A stretch of 64,000 nt of DNA from CAIWHR01 sp963708855 (GTDB lineage Bacteria > Pseudomonadota > Gammaproteobacteria > Burkholderiales > Casimicrobiaceae). Below, piece by piece: positions 55,436-63,569 of the stretch. A program made the translations under genes and the position numbers. Every line of letters starts with the position of its first letter. Position 1 is the stretch's first letter. The notes under the pieces are model-generated. The model was given only the letters and a program-made list of their open reading frames with translations. It searched no databases and had not been told where the DNA came from. The stretch is from assembly GCA_963708855.1 (NCBI GenBank), contig CAVPUM010000027.1, positions 60,404-124,403 on the forward strand. Reading direction: 5' to 3'.

Positions 55436-57148
55436 CTAGAACTCGACCGCCAGGGGTTTGGGTACTTCGCGGAGATTTTCGGGTTCGTTGTTGAGTCGAT
55501 TGTGCAGACGGAGTATCCCCAGATAGAAGTCGCGTGGTGTCGCAGGTGCCGGCGCTGCCTCGGGCAGGCGCTCATAGCGCCGCAAATTCCCGAGAAACGA
55601 GATCAGGCAAATCAGATTCGCAAGCGTGAAGATCATGGCCGCAATCACGATGCCGCTAAGATCGCCGTGCGCCATGAGCCAGAGGCCCCGAACTACCGCG
55701 GCCATCGCCAACGCCGTCATGACCCAGAGCAGTCGAATGGACCAGGAGGGCTCTCTCTTGATCTTTGACTTGCGCGAGACCGTGAATTTCTTCTGGATGA
55801 CGACGATGCCCTTCAATCCAGCCACATGGGCCGGCAGACTTGCCATGTTATAGGCTTCGGTATGCAGAAGGTGATAGGTACCCCGAGCATAGACGGAGGT
55901 AACCAGCACGGACAGCGAGAGATAGACGGTGAAATAGAGGCAAGTCTCCAGGGTGCTGCTGGTGAACGGCGATTGCAGCGTGACAAGGCAGACGATGGGC
56001 AAGGCGAACAGAAACAACTTCTGGGCCCCCTGGAAATGCGCGATCGTCGAATACAGGTAGTTGACGCGCTGCCCGAGGCTAAACCCTCGGGCCACGAGTG
56101 GCGAATCGAATGAGCGCAGCAGGAGTCCGAGCGAGCCCGCCGCCCAGCGGCGGCGCTGCTTGTAGAATTCCTTGAAGTTCTCGGCTTCCAGACCGTAGGC
56201 CAATACTTCGGGCACGAACACGGATTTCCAGCCACGCGCATGCAATCGGGCTGCGGTGTGGATGTCCTCGGTCGCCGTATCGGTCGCGAAGCCGCCAATG
56301 GAGTCGAGTGCACAGCGCCGCAACAGCGCCGACGTACCGACAAAAAACGCCGCATTCCACCTGTTCTTGGCCGGCTGGATGGCATCGTAGAACATCCTCT
56401 GTTCGAACCAGAACTCCGGCGTGCCCTTGTTGTGCCGGAACAGGAAGGTGTCGCGATTGTAGAACGTTTGCGGGGTCTGGACGAACGCCAGTTCCGGATC
56501 GTCGAAGTATCCCAATGTCCGCTCGATGAACCAGGGCAAGGGAACATGGTCGGCATCGAGTTCCAGGATGAACTCGGCATCGGTATGCAAGAGCCCGTGG
56601 TTGAGATTGCCCGCCTTGGCGTGCTCATTGGTGGTGCGGGGAATCCAGATCGCACCGTGCCTCCTGGCCATGGCTTCGACCTCGGGGCGGTTGCCATCAT
56701 CGAGCACCAGAACGTTGCGTCGCCCGCGTACCCGCATGGCACCGATAACCACCGGCTCCAGGACGTCGAGCGGCTCCGTATAGGTGGCGATGATCACATC
56801 CACGGTCTTCTTCAGGTTGGTGGGTCGAAAGACCGGATCGCGGATCTCGCGGGCAATGACCACGAACAAGACCGTTGAAAACAGATTGAAGAGCTCGGCC
56901 GCATAGACCAACGGGCCGTACCATACATCCCACGCAATGACGGTGCTGCGCCAGAACAGATAGGTGAAGGCGACCGCCAGATAGGGGTAGGCGAGAAATG
57001 CCATCCAGCGCGGTTCGGGACGGCGCTGCAGTTCGAGCGCATAGGGGATTGCAGGCCGCGCAACAGCGGGATGGGGCGATTGCTGCGCGGGTCGTTCTAC
57101 GGTAGCCGCTTGCGACATGGTTCCACTCAGCCCCACAACGGTGTTCAA
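55436..57148 (-). CDS. Processive GT2 glycosyltransferase, cellulose synthase-like
   Basis: The 570-residue membrane enzyme has all catalytic marks of BcsA-type synthases: Asp150/151 in VLVLDDGN, Asp198-Ala-Asp200 in LELDADHVP, FFVGTSALLRR, TED at 293-295 and QRRRW at 331-335. Two membrane helices precede and about five follow the GT domain. There is no recognisable PilZ domain in the last 100 residues, unlike BcsA, and no BcsB, BcsC or GH8 gene nearby. A beta-1,4-glucan or related polymer is the likely product. ATG 57118 is an alternative start. Confidence 0.87.
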   Translation of the reverse strand: MNTVVGLSGTMSQAATVERPAQQSPHPAVARPAIPYALELQRRPEPRWMAFLAYPYLAVAFTYLFWRSTVIAWDVWYGPLVYAAELFNLFSTVLFVVIAREIRDPVFRPTNLKKTVDVIIATYTEPLDVLEPVVIGAMRVRGRRNVLVLDDGNRPEVEAMARRHGAIWIPRTTNEHAKAGNLNHGLLHTDAEFILELDADHVPLPWFIERTLGYFDDPELAFVQTPQTFYNRDTFLFRHNKGTPEFWFEQRMFYDAIQPAKNRWNAAFFVGTSALLRRCALDSIGGFATDTATEDIHTAARLHARGWKSVFVPEVLAYGLEAENFKEFYKQRRRWAAGSLGLLLRSFDSPLVARGFSLGQRVNYLYSTIAHFQGAQKLFLFALPIVCLVTLQSPFTSSTLETCLYFTVYLSLSVLVTSVYARGTYHLLHTEAYNMASLPAHVAGLKGIVVIQKKFTVSRKSKIKREPSWSIRLLWVMTALAMAAVVRGLWLMAHGDLSGIVIAAMIFTLANLICLISFLGNLRRYERLPEAAPAPATPRDFYLGILRLHNRLNNEPENLREVPKPLAVEF

Positions 57149-57609
57149 ACCCTGCGTGATGCCACCGTCCGATCGGGTGGGCCGTAAGTTGGAATCTCGC
57201 TTGCTGTGCGGCCTGCATCCTGCTCTGTCACATCAGAATCGGGATCCGCGGAGGCCATGAAGCAACAATCGTGCGCCAGGATTTTGTTCATCCTAATGCA
57301 TTGATTTAAAAAAGTGTTTATGCCCCGGGTCGATTGGCCGCCATCTCGTGTGTAAATAATTTCGACATGAGCAAGCGGCCAGGATCGAGACAGCCCAATC
57401 GTTCGCACCCGCGGCCCTCGGCGCCTTCGCACGGCAGGAATGAAGCCAGCGCAATGACCGGGCCGGACGGCAATAGGCGCGTTGGCACCGGTCACGATCG
57501 GTCGATTGACGACCCCTCCGACAGGTCGCGATCACTCAGCTAACAAGTGCGCAAGAAACGCCACGCACGGCGAGGGTCCTTTACCGCGCGACCCACGCGG
57601 CAACGCCGA
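57149..57609. promoter_or_regulatory. Gap upstream of the cellulose-like operon
   Basis: No gene is seen. An AT-rich patch at 57298-57325 (containing GATTTAAAAAAGTG) stands out and lies about 150 bases upstream of the GT2 start, a plausible place for its promoter. The rest is unremarkable GC-rich sequence up to the pirin stop. Confidence 0.35.
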
Positions 57610-58485
57610 TTACGGCAGCGGAATCCATTCGTGCTCACCGGGGATGCGGCCCATCCGCTGCGCGGTCCAATCGTCCTTGGCCTGCTCGATCCGCTCCTTG
57701 CTCGACGAGACGAAGTTCCACCAGATCGTGCGCGGCCCGTCCAGCGGTGCGCCGCCGACGACAACGTAGCGCGCCCCGCGCGGTGCGACGATCGTTGCTC
57801 CGGCGTCCGGGACCATGACGGCCATCGTCGACGCCGGCACTTCGTCGCCGTCGATCACCAGCGGCGCATCGACGCTGTAGATCGCCTGTTCGAACGACGC
57901 ACCCTCTGGCGCGGGCAATGCAAATGCCGCGCCGGCCTGGGCTGCGACGTCGAGGTACAGCGTTTCGCAATGAGTCGCGACCGGCGACCGCAGCCCGAAG
58001 GCGCGACCGACGAGGACGCGCACCCGGATTCCCGGCGCCGACCACTCCGGCATCGCATCGGAGGCCGTGTGCGTGAACGCAGGCGCGGTCTCCTCGTGCG
58101 CCCTCGGCAACGCAGCCCAAAGTTGCAGACCGTGCGCGACATAATCCTTCCCCTTCAGATCGGGTGGCGTGCGCTCCGAATGGACGATGCCGCGCCCTGC
58201 CGTCATCCAGTTGATCGCGCCCGGCTCGATGCGCTGGACGCTGCCCAGGCTGTCGCGATGCAGCATCGCGCCTTCGAACAGGTAGGTGACGGTCGCGAGC
58301 CCGATGTGCGGATGCGGCCGTACGTCGTGGTTGTCTCCGGGACGGGTGGTGAGCGGGCCGAAGTGGTCAAAAAACACGAACGGCCCCACGCCTTGTCGCG
58401 GCGCGGCGGTCGGCAGCAGTCGGCGCACCGTGAATCCGCCGCCGAGGTCGCGGCTGCGTGGCTGCACCAGTTTCTCGACAGGCAT
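57610..58485 (-). CDS. Pirin family protein
   Basis: The 291-residue bicupin has the iron-site motif HPHIGLATVTYLFEG and HRDSLGS, followed by GAINWMTAGRGIVHSE, all typical of pirin; the C-terminal cupin has PEGASFEQAIYSVDAPL. Some bacterial pirins are quercetin dioxygenases or metabolic regulators. The gene lies directly downstream of a truncated azoreductase, a pair that often occurs in proteobacteria. Confidence 0.92.
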   Translation of the reverse strand: MPVEKLVQPRSRDLGGGFTVRRLLPTAAPRQGVGPFVFFDHFGPLTTRPGDNHDVRPHPHIGLATVTYLFEGAMLHRDSLGSVQRIEPGAINWMTAGRGIVHSERTPPDLKGKDYVAHGLQLWAALPRAHEETAPAFTHTASDAMPEWSAPGIRVRVLVGRAFGLRSPVATHCETLYLDVAAQAGAAFALPAPEGASFEQAIYSVDAPLVIDGDEVPASTMAVMVPDAGATIVAPRGARYVVVGGAPLDGPRTIWWNFVSSSKERIEQAKDDWTAQRMGRIPGEHEWIPLP

Positions 58486-58580
58486 CGATCTTCTCCGCGT
58501 TCGGGGTGGCGAGCTCGGTCACGATCGACCGGGAGCCTATCCTGCGGCATCCGTCGCCGATAATCCAGCGTGTGGTTGCA

Positions 58581-58740
58581 TCACGCAGCCACCGCTTCCA
58601 CGATCTGCTCGTAGGCGGACGCGATCGCCTTCTGCTCGGCCTCGGATCCCATCGCCAGTCCTTCGGCGTACACGAAGTGCACGCCGGTGAGGCCGAGAAT
58701 CGTGAAGACCGTCTTGATCGACAGTTGTCGACCGACGACG
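58581..58740 (-). pseudogene. FMN-dependent NADH-azoreductase, C-terminal remnant
   Basis: About 53 codons match the C terminus of AzoR: SIKTVFTILGLTGVHFVYAE followed by GLAMGSEAEQKAIASAY and a stop at 58581-58583. The first three quarters of the enzyme, with the FMN-binding part, are gone. About 115 bases upstream lies a tRNA-Glu-derived attachment repeat, so arrival of the integrative element is the likely cause of the truncation. Confidence 0.7.
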
Positions 58741-58856
58741 ACCGCGCGGCGAAGAAGCGCCGCTGACCGAAACGCGACTCCTCGATGCCCACTTCAGTGA
58801 AGACTTGGCTCCCCACCTTCGCCCTTTGCGGGCCGGTCGGTTGTCGTACGATTTCA

Positions 58857-58887
58857 AGGGGATTCGAACCTTCGTACTCACCGTAAA
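58857..58887 (-). repeat. Degenerate tRNA-Glu 3'-half copy, attachment-like site 1
   Basis: The bases GGGGATTCGAACC at 58858-58870 and CGTACTCACCGT at 58873-58884 match the better copy at 61754-61797, with two mismatches between and no acceptor part. On the minus strand it reads as the anticodon-arm end, variable loop and T arm of a tRNA-Glu. It marks the left border of the first integrative element. Confidence 0.65.
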
Positions 58888-58987
58888 TGAGAACGTATTC
58901 ACTTCTGACGGCACTCGTGCATTCCGTGCGTTACCTATAAACTGTGGCTAGTAGACCCGGTATGAATTGGAGTTGGTTCTGGCGGGT

Positions 58988-59072
58988 ATTGGGAGTCGTT
59001 CTGGGAATGGCTTGGGAGACCTTAGTACTCACCGTCTTACGGTGAGGAATTTTGGCGCTCCCAATATCGCTC
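58988..59072. promoter_or_regulatory. Dyad and arm-type repeats before integrase 1
   Basis: CTCACCGT-CTT-ACGGTGAG at 59028-59046 is a perfect 8-bp dyad whose left arm repeats the attachment core (GTACTCACCGT, 59025-59035). It is flanked by TTGGGAG copies to the left (58989-58995 and 59012-59018) and inverted CTCCCAA copies to the right. This symmetry resembles integrase or excisionase binding sites and overlaps the integrase promoter. Function is inferred. Confidence 0.45.
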
Positions 59073-59098
59073 CCAAAACCCTCCCCACTGGAGGGTAC

Positions 59099-60280
59099 AT
59101 GGCACGGCCGACGCTGGACTACGACACCCGCACGAAAGCCGCGCGGACGCGACTCCCGCCCCGGGCGAAGCCCTACTACCGGCAGATCGGACCGGGTCTG
59201 TCCATCGGCTACATGCGAAATGAAAATACCGCCGGCCGCTGGGTCATTCGCGAGTGGCTCGACGGTCGCTACCGGACCCGTTGGCTCGGTCACGCCGATG
59301 ACCTCGCGCGCGCCGATGGAAAGGACGTGCTCACGTTCGAACAGGCGATGCGAGCCGCATTGGCCCCACAGGCCACGGCCCCGGTAGGCAAGCTCACTGT
59401 GGCCACCGCGCTCAAGCGCTACTTCATCGGTTTCGCCGCGCGCAGCAAGCACGCGAAGATCATGGAACAGTGGTCGAATCTGCGGATTGTCCCGACGCTC
59501 GGCGACTACCGCGTGGACCGGCTCACGATGACGCAAATCGAAGCATGGCTCGCAGGCCTGGTGCGTGACGACCCCGAAGACCCGGACGCACGGCGCCGGT
59601 CGCAGGACACCGCCAATCGCATCCTCTCAATTCTGAAGGCGGCGCTCAACGAGGCGTTCGCCGACGACGCGAACGCCCTGCCCTCCGATGTGGCATGGCG
59701 TCGCGTCAAGCCCTATCGCAACGTCAGCGGCGCGCGGCAAGAGCACTTCGAGGCGTCCCAGGTGCGCCAGTTGGTCACTACTGCCACCACGTTCGATCCC
59801 CGTTTCGCCGACTTGATCGAGGTCGCCTATCTGACCGGCGCCCGTTTGGGCGAGCTCGCCGGCGCCAATGTGGGCGACTTCGACGCTGGCAACGCCGCAT
59901 TGCGTGTCACCGGAAAGACGGGGCCGCGCAGCATCACCTTGACGGCCGAGACAACCGCAACGCTGCTCCGTGTCACGGGCAAGCGTGCTGCGACAGACCC
60001 CCTGCTCCCGCGCGCCGATGGCGAGCGCTGGCGCAATACGCAGCATCGGCCAATGCAACGCGCGCTGGCACTCGCGGGATTGCCGCTGGCGGCATCGTTC
60101 TATTCCCTGCGGCATTCCCACATTTCCCGCGCGATCGAAGGCGGAATGCCGCTTAGCATGCTCGCCGAAAACTGCGGAACATCGTTACCGATGATCCAGA
60201 AGAACTATGCCAATGTCTTGGCGCGCACTCGTCGCGACGTGATCCAGCAGACGTCGCCGAAGCTGCGGCGGGTCAAATGA
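59099..60280 (+). CDS. Tyrosine recombinase/integrase 1
   Basis: The 393-residue integrase starts at ATG 59099 with GGAGG five bases upstream; the frame is open further up, but only through the attachment-site region. A DUF4102-like or AP2-like N-terminal part is followed by a SAM-like core-binding domain and a catalytic domain with Arg in TGARLGELAG, SLRHSHISR and the nucleophile Tyr in QKNYANV. The usual His before LRH is Tyr (FYSLRH), seen in many integrases. It is directed away from attachment site 1. Confidence 0.9.
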   Translation: MARPTLDYDTRTKAARTRLPPRAKPYYRQIGPGLSIGYMRNENTAGRWVIREWLDGRYRTRWLGHADDLARADGKDVLTFEQAMRAALAPQATAPVGKLTVATALKRYFIGFAARSKHAKIMEQWSNLRIVPTLGDYRVDRLTMTQIEAWLAGLVRDDPEDPDARRRSQDTANRILSILKAALNEAFADDANALPSDVAWRRVKPYRNVSGARQEHFEASQVRQLVTTATTFDPRFADLIEVAYLTGARLGELAGANVGDFDAGNAALRVTGKTGPRSITLTAETTATLLRVTGKRAATDPLLPRADGERWRNTQHRPMQRALALAGLPLAASFYSLRHSHISRAIEGGMPLSMLAENCGTSLPMIQKNYANVLARTRRDVIQQTSPKLRRVK

Positions 60281-60551
60281 AGCGTATGCGCAAGCGCAAG
60301 GGCATGGGCTATGCGGCCGGAACCGTTCTCCGGCGTCCGCCCGGTGGAGACGCCGGAAACACTCCCGCCAGCGGAGCCGACAGGCGTGTGCGCTGAATTT
60401 GACGCACTGCAGCACAAATTTGTGTGGTTGCATCGTGTTGCAAATCCGTCACGGGGCGGCAATTCATTGATCTGAAACAAGTCTGTAGCCTACCAATGGG
60501 GCCCGGGCGATGGCAGTATGCCGTCATCGTGGCGAGGCAAAGGGGGCGCAG
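60281..60551. promoter_or_regulatory. Twin dyads upstream of small gene 1
   Basis: The perfect palindrome CACAAATTTGTG at 60413-60424 is followed three bases later by TTGCA-N6-TGCAA at 60428-60443. No gene is seen in this stretch. The pair lies about 110-140 bases before the small membrane gene and looks like an operator. TTGTGTGG at 60420-60427 recurs upstream of the second small gene (61126-61133), which suggests common control. Confidence 0.45.
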
Positions 60552-60716
60552 ATGGACCTGAGTTGGATCATGTTGGGCCTTGTCGGCTGGGCGCTCGGGT
60601 TGGTGTTTGTGTTGGCGCTCATGCGAATGTCCGGCGACCAGGACCGCGCCGCACGTCACCAGCAAAAGCGCATCGACCCCTATTCCGATGTGACGATCAC
60701 CCGCTACGGCGTTTGA
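60552..60716 (+). CDS. Small single-pass membrane protein 1
   Basis: A 54-residue protein preceded by a GGGGG-type ribosome binding site. The start MDLSWIMLGLVGWALGLVF forms one membrane helix up to about residue 23, followed by a charged tail with RAARHQQKRIDPYSDVTIT. It is clearly homologous to the 61-residue protein at 61241: both share M-D/N-LS, LG-VG, ALM, QKRI-x-P and SD near the end. I know no family for it. It is cargo of the first integrative element. Confidence 0.62.
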   Translation: MDLSWIMLGLVGWALGLVFVLALMRMSGDQDRAARHQQKRIDPYSDVTITRYGV

Positions 60717-61240
60717 TAAGCGCAGCTGCGATCGCCGAATCCTCGGCACATCCGACGAGCGGTCTACCCTCGCCCGCCAGATTCGCGCGCCACCATTCTG
60801 GGCTTCGCTTGACTCCGGCTCCGACAGATTGAGGTAGCCTGATCCTTCGCAGCGCGTCGGCAACGACGTGCTGATCCAGCATCCGCACGCTGTGGCGGTT
60901 TATCTGGGCGGACAGTCCGTTTGGCGAGCGGGCGAGCGCGCCTATCCGTCGTGCCGATCGCTTCTCATTGGCTCAACGGCGACGCGAGTCGGCGCAAGTG
61001 CGTGACCGGCGGAACCGAGCGAGAGCGTCGTCGTCGGGCATGGCGGGATTCTGGCGCACGGGCCGGATTGACCCTTGGAGTGCGAAGGCGCAGAACGCGC
61101 GGAGCGAGAGGATTACATATTGCAATTGTGTGGGCTTCCTTTCGTCGGGAGTGAGCTTCCTCGGGTCGTGCAAACCCTTGCGATTTCACATTAGCGGGTG
61201 CATATTTATCGGCCCCCTTGGTCACCAAGTGGAGGCGAGA
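60717..61240. other. Gap between the two small membrane genes
   Basis: No convincing gene; the frames are short and without recognisable motifs. ATTGCAAT at 61119-61126 and TTGTGTGG at 61126-61133 echo the operator-like region before small gene 1. The last 30 bases have a moderately AT-rich patch (CATATTTAT) and then GGAGG for the next gene. Confidence 0.35.
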
Positions 61241-61426
61241 ATGAATCTCAGCATCATCCTGTTGGGCATAGTTGGACTCGTTATCGTCCTAGCGCTCATG
61301 CATGTCGTGACCAAAATGGCCAGTGAGCGGGAGTCCGCCGGGCGTCGCAAAGACGCCGCGCGGGAAAAACAGAAACGCATCGTGCCCTTGACGAGCGATA
61401 CCGTCACACATTTGGGTCACAGTTGA
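61241..61426 (+). CDS. Small single-pass membrane protein 2 (paralogue)
   Basis: A 61-residue protein, ATG 61241, with a strong GGAGG five bases upstream. The start MNLSIILLGIVGLVIVLALM is a membrane helix; the tail is strongly charged, SERESAGRRKDAAREKQKRI, then VPLTSDTVTHLG. Similarity to the protein at 60552 extends over the whole length, so the pair arose by duplication. N-in or N-out topology cannot be told, though the basic tail favours a cytoplasmic C terminus. Confidence 0.68.
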   Translation: MNLSIILLGIVGLVIVLALMHVVTKMASERESAGRRKDAAREKQKRIVPLTSDTVTHLGHS

Positions 61427-61753
61427 TACGTCGCGTCTGCTGATCGTCGCGCTGTAATTCAACGGCGACGCTACCCCGCCACGGCATTGCGGCCGTGAAG
61501 GGTGCCGGCGATCGGCTCACGACCAGATAGAACGGCGCAGGAGCGGTGATCCCGCGGGCCGGGCTACCCTTCCGCACGGCCGACGTGCCGATCAACCGTT
61601 TACGGCGATCAGGCAACGCGATGATGGGCTGCAGCGAGTACCGGCGCAATGCATTGCGCGATCATGAGGCAAAGCCGCCGGCCGTTTTAGGAGTTATTTG
61701 GGATCTAATGGGGCTTTGGGAGTCGGGCTTTGTCCCCAATCACTTGTTTTTCT
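61427..61753. other. Right end of integrative element 1, no gene
   Basis: No gene is supported. This stretch runs from the second small gene to the tRNA-Glu fragment. It contains TTTGGGAGTCGGG near 61715, similar to the TTGGGAGTCG in front of integrase 1 (58989-58998). These may be matching arm sites at the two ends of the element. Confidence 0.35.
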
Positions 61754-61797
61754 TGGCGTCCCCAGGGGGATTCGAACCCCCGTACTCACCGTGAAAG
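61754..61797 (-). repeat. 3' half of a tRNA-Glu gene, attachment site 2
   Basis: On the minus strand 44 bases match tRNA-Glu(UUC) from the anticodon loop CTTTCAC to the terminal CCA, with a five-pair T arm GGGGG/CCCCC around TTCGAAT and the acceptor strand TGGGGAC-G-CCA. The spacing equals that of E. coli tRNA-Glu. The 5' half is absent. A fragment of this kind is the copy left when an integrase uses a tRNA 3' end as its target, so the element lies to the right and an intact tRNA-Glu should lie beyond its other end. Confidence 0.85.
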
Positions 61798-61805
61798 AGA
61801 TATAT

Positions 61806-61918
61806 CCTGGACTTTCTTGGACATGCCTGGATTTGCGATTCTCCTATGAAAACTTGCTTGTTTGTCTATTGACGTCTAGGATCGTTTTGGGACATCAGTT
61901 TGGCACGAGTTTGGCACG
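61806..61918. repeat. Phased repeats next to attachment site 2
   Basis: Three direct repeats CCTGGACTTT, CTTGGACATG and CCTGGATTTG follow each other with a period of exactly 10 bases at 61806-61835. Further on, TTTGGCACG occurs twice at 61899-61907 and 61910-61918. They lie between the tRNA-Glu core and integrase 2 and are probably arm-type binding sites for the integrase or excisionase. Confidence 0.6.
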
Positions 61919-61930
61919 GAGGATTGATCC

Positions 61931-63202
61931 ATGGCGCGGTCGCAACGGTCGGGAAAACTGGAAACGCGTACTTCGCGGCTAAAGCTCCCCCAAGCGAAGA
62001 GCGAGTTTCTGACCATAGGCAAGGGCCTCGCCCTCGGCTATAGGCGCACCGAGGGCGAATACGGGACCTGGCAGGCCCGCGCGTGGGACGGTTCCCGCTA
62101 TCACTATCAAAATCTCGGCCGCGCCGACGACTTCCAGGATGCTAACGGTGATGGCGTGCTGGACTTCTACCAAGCCCAGGGCGCAGCGCGGACCATGTAC
62201 GAGGAAGTTCTCCGCGGTGGCGTGCCTGCGCAAAAGGACGTGACCGTTCAACAGGCGGCGGATCGCTATCTGACGTGGTTTCGGGAGCACCGCAAGGGCG
62301 TTGCCATGGCCGAGAGCGCGGTGCGCGCGCATATCTCCCCTACCCTTGGCGATCGGCGCCTGACCGAGTTGACGACCGCAGACCTCCGCGCCTGGCTCGA
62401 TCGACTCGCCACCAAAGCCGCACGCCTGCGTAGCAGCAAGGCGTCCAAGAAGCCGAACCTGCGCCCGACCGCGGAAACGAAAGACGAAAAACGCGCGCGC
62501 CGGGCAAGCGCTAATCGCATCCTGTCGGTGTTGAAGGCGATCCTGAACCGCGCCTTTCAGGATGGCCTGGTGGCCGACGATTCGGCCTGGCGCAAGGTCA
62601 AGCCCTTCGCTAAGGTTGATGAAGCCCGCATCCGCTACCTAACCGATGCAGAGGCCACACGCTTGGTGAATGCCTGTCCGGCCAACCTGCGCCGGCTGGT
62701 TCGCGCGGCGCTGCTCACCGGTACACGCTGGGGCGAACTCACGTCGCTCAAGACGGCGGACGTGAATCTCTCGACCGGACACCTATACATTGCCGAATCG
62801 AAGTCGGGACGCTCACGGCATGTTCCGCTGAATCCGGAAGGCCTTGAACACTTCAAGGCGCTGGTGACAGGCAAGACGGGCGACGAACTGGTCCTCACGC
62901 GCGAAGACGGCAAACCATGGGGCCACAATCACCACGTGCGCGCCCTCCAGGCAGCGTGTAAGGTGGCCAAGGTCAAGCCGGCCGTGTCTTTTCACGAACT
63001 GCGGCACACCTACGCCTCGCACCTGGCGCAGGCCGGCGTGGATTTACTGACGATATCCAAACTGCTAGGCCATGCCGACACGCGCATGACGGCGAAGCAC
63101 TACGCTCACCTTGCAGACAAGACGCTCGCCCTGGCGGTGGCCAAACTGCCAAATTTCACAGCCGGTCGCATGCGCCCCCAAAACCTGCGAGCCGTTCGCT
63201 GA
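61931..63202 (+). CDS. Tyrosine recombinase/integrase 2
   Basis: A 423-residue integrase with a complete catalytic set: Arg in TGTRWGELTSLK, HELRHTYASH, the second His in LGHADTRMTAKHY and Tyr in KHYAHLADKT. The core-binding domain spans about residues 98-215. It is only distantly similar to integrase 1. It adjoins the tRNA-Glu fragment, marking the first gene of a second element that runs off the right edge. Confidence 0.94.
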   Translation: MARSQRSGKLETRTSRLKLPQAKSEFLTIGKGLALGYRRTEGEYGTWQARAWDGSRYHYQNLGRADDFQDANGDGVLDFYQAQGAARTMYEEVLRGGVPAQKDVTVQQAADRYLTWFREHRKGVAMAESAVRAHISPTLGDRRLTELTTADLRAWLDRLATKAARLRSSKASKKPNLRPTAETKDEKRARRASANRILSVLKAILNRAFQDGLVADDSAWRKVKPFAKVDEARIRYLTDAEATRLVNACPANLRRLVRAALLTGTRWGELTSLKTADVNLSTGHLYIAESKSGRSRHVPLNPEGLEHFKALVTGKTGDELVLTREDGKPWGHNHHVRALQAACKVAKVKPAVSFHELRHTYASHLAQAGVDLLTISKLLGHADTRMTAKHYAHLADKTLALAVAKLPNFTAGRMRPQNLRAVR

Positions 63203-63230
63203 TCTTGCCTAACTTACCAGTTCTGATAAC

Positions 63231-63569
63231 ATGATGCTCAAGCAGGTGCGGTGGGTGGGAGACGCCCAACAGCAGATCCGGGCGTTTCCCGATGACCCGC
63301 GCCGCGAGGCGGGGTATCAATTGGCGCGCGTTCAGGCTGGCAAAGAACCAGCCGATTGGAAGCCTATGCCGTCGGTCGGGCTCGGGGTCAACGAGATTCG
63401 GGTACGCGAGGATGGCGGTGCCTTCCGCGTAATCTACGTCGCCAAGTTTTCGGAGGCGGTGTACGTACTCCACGCCTTCCAGAAGAAGGCGCCCAAGACC
63501 TCGAAGCAGGACATCGAGCTCGCAAGGCGGCGCTTCCGCGAATTGATTCAGGAGAGAATGCAGCGATGA
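63231..63569 (+). CDS. HigB-like toxin (phage Gp49-like RelE superfamily)
   Basis: A 112-residue protein starting MMLKQVRWVGDAQQQIRAFP with GVNEIRVREDGGAFRVIYVAKF and VYVLHAFQKKAPKTSKQDIELA, the characteristic core of Gp49-like HigB mRNA interferases. Basic residues expected for ribosome-dependent cleavage are present. It lies 28 bases after integrase 2 and overlaps its antitoxin by four bases. The toxin-first order is typical of higBA. Confidence 0.88.
   Translation: MMLKQVRWVGDAQQQIRAFPDDPRREAGYQLARVQAGKEPADWKPMPSVGLGVNEIRVREDGGAFRVIYVAKFSEAVYVLHAFQKKAPKTSKQDIELARRRFRELIQERMQR

Noticed and set aside
61754..61797. Functional tRNA-Glu gene
   Set aside because: Only the 3' half from the anticodon loop to CCA is present; D arm and 5' acceptor strand are missing upstream on the minus strand.
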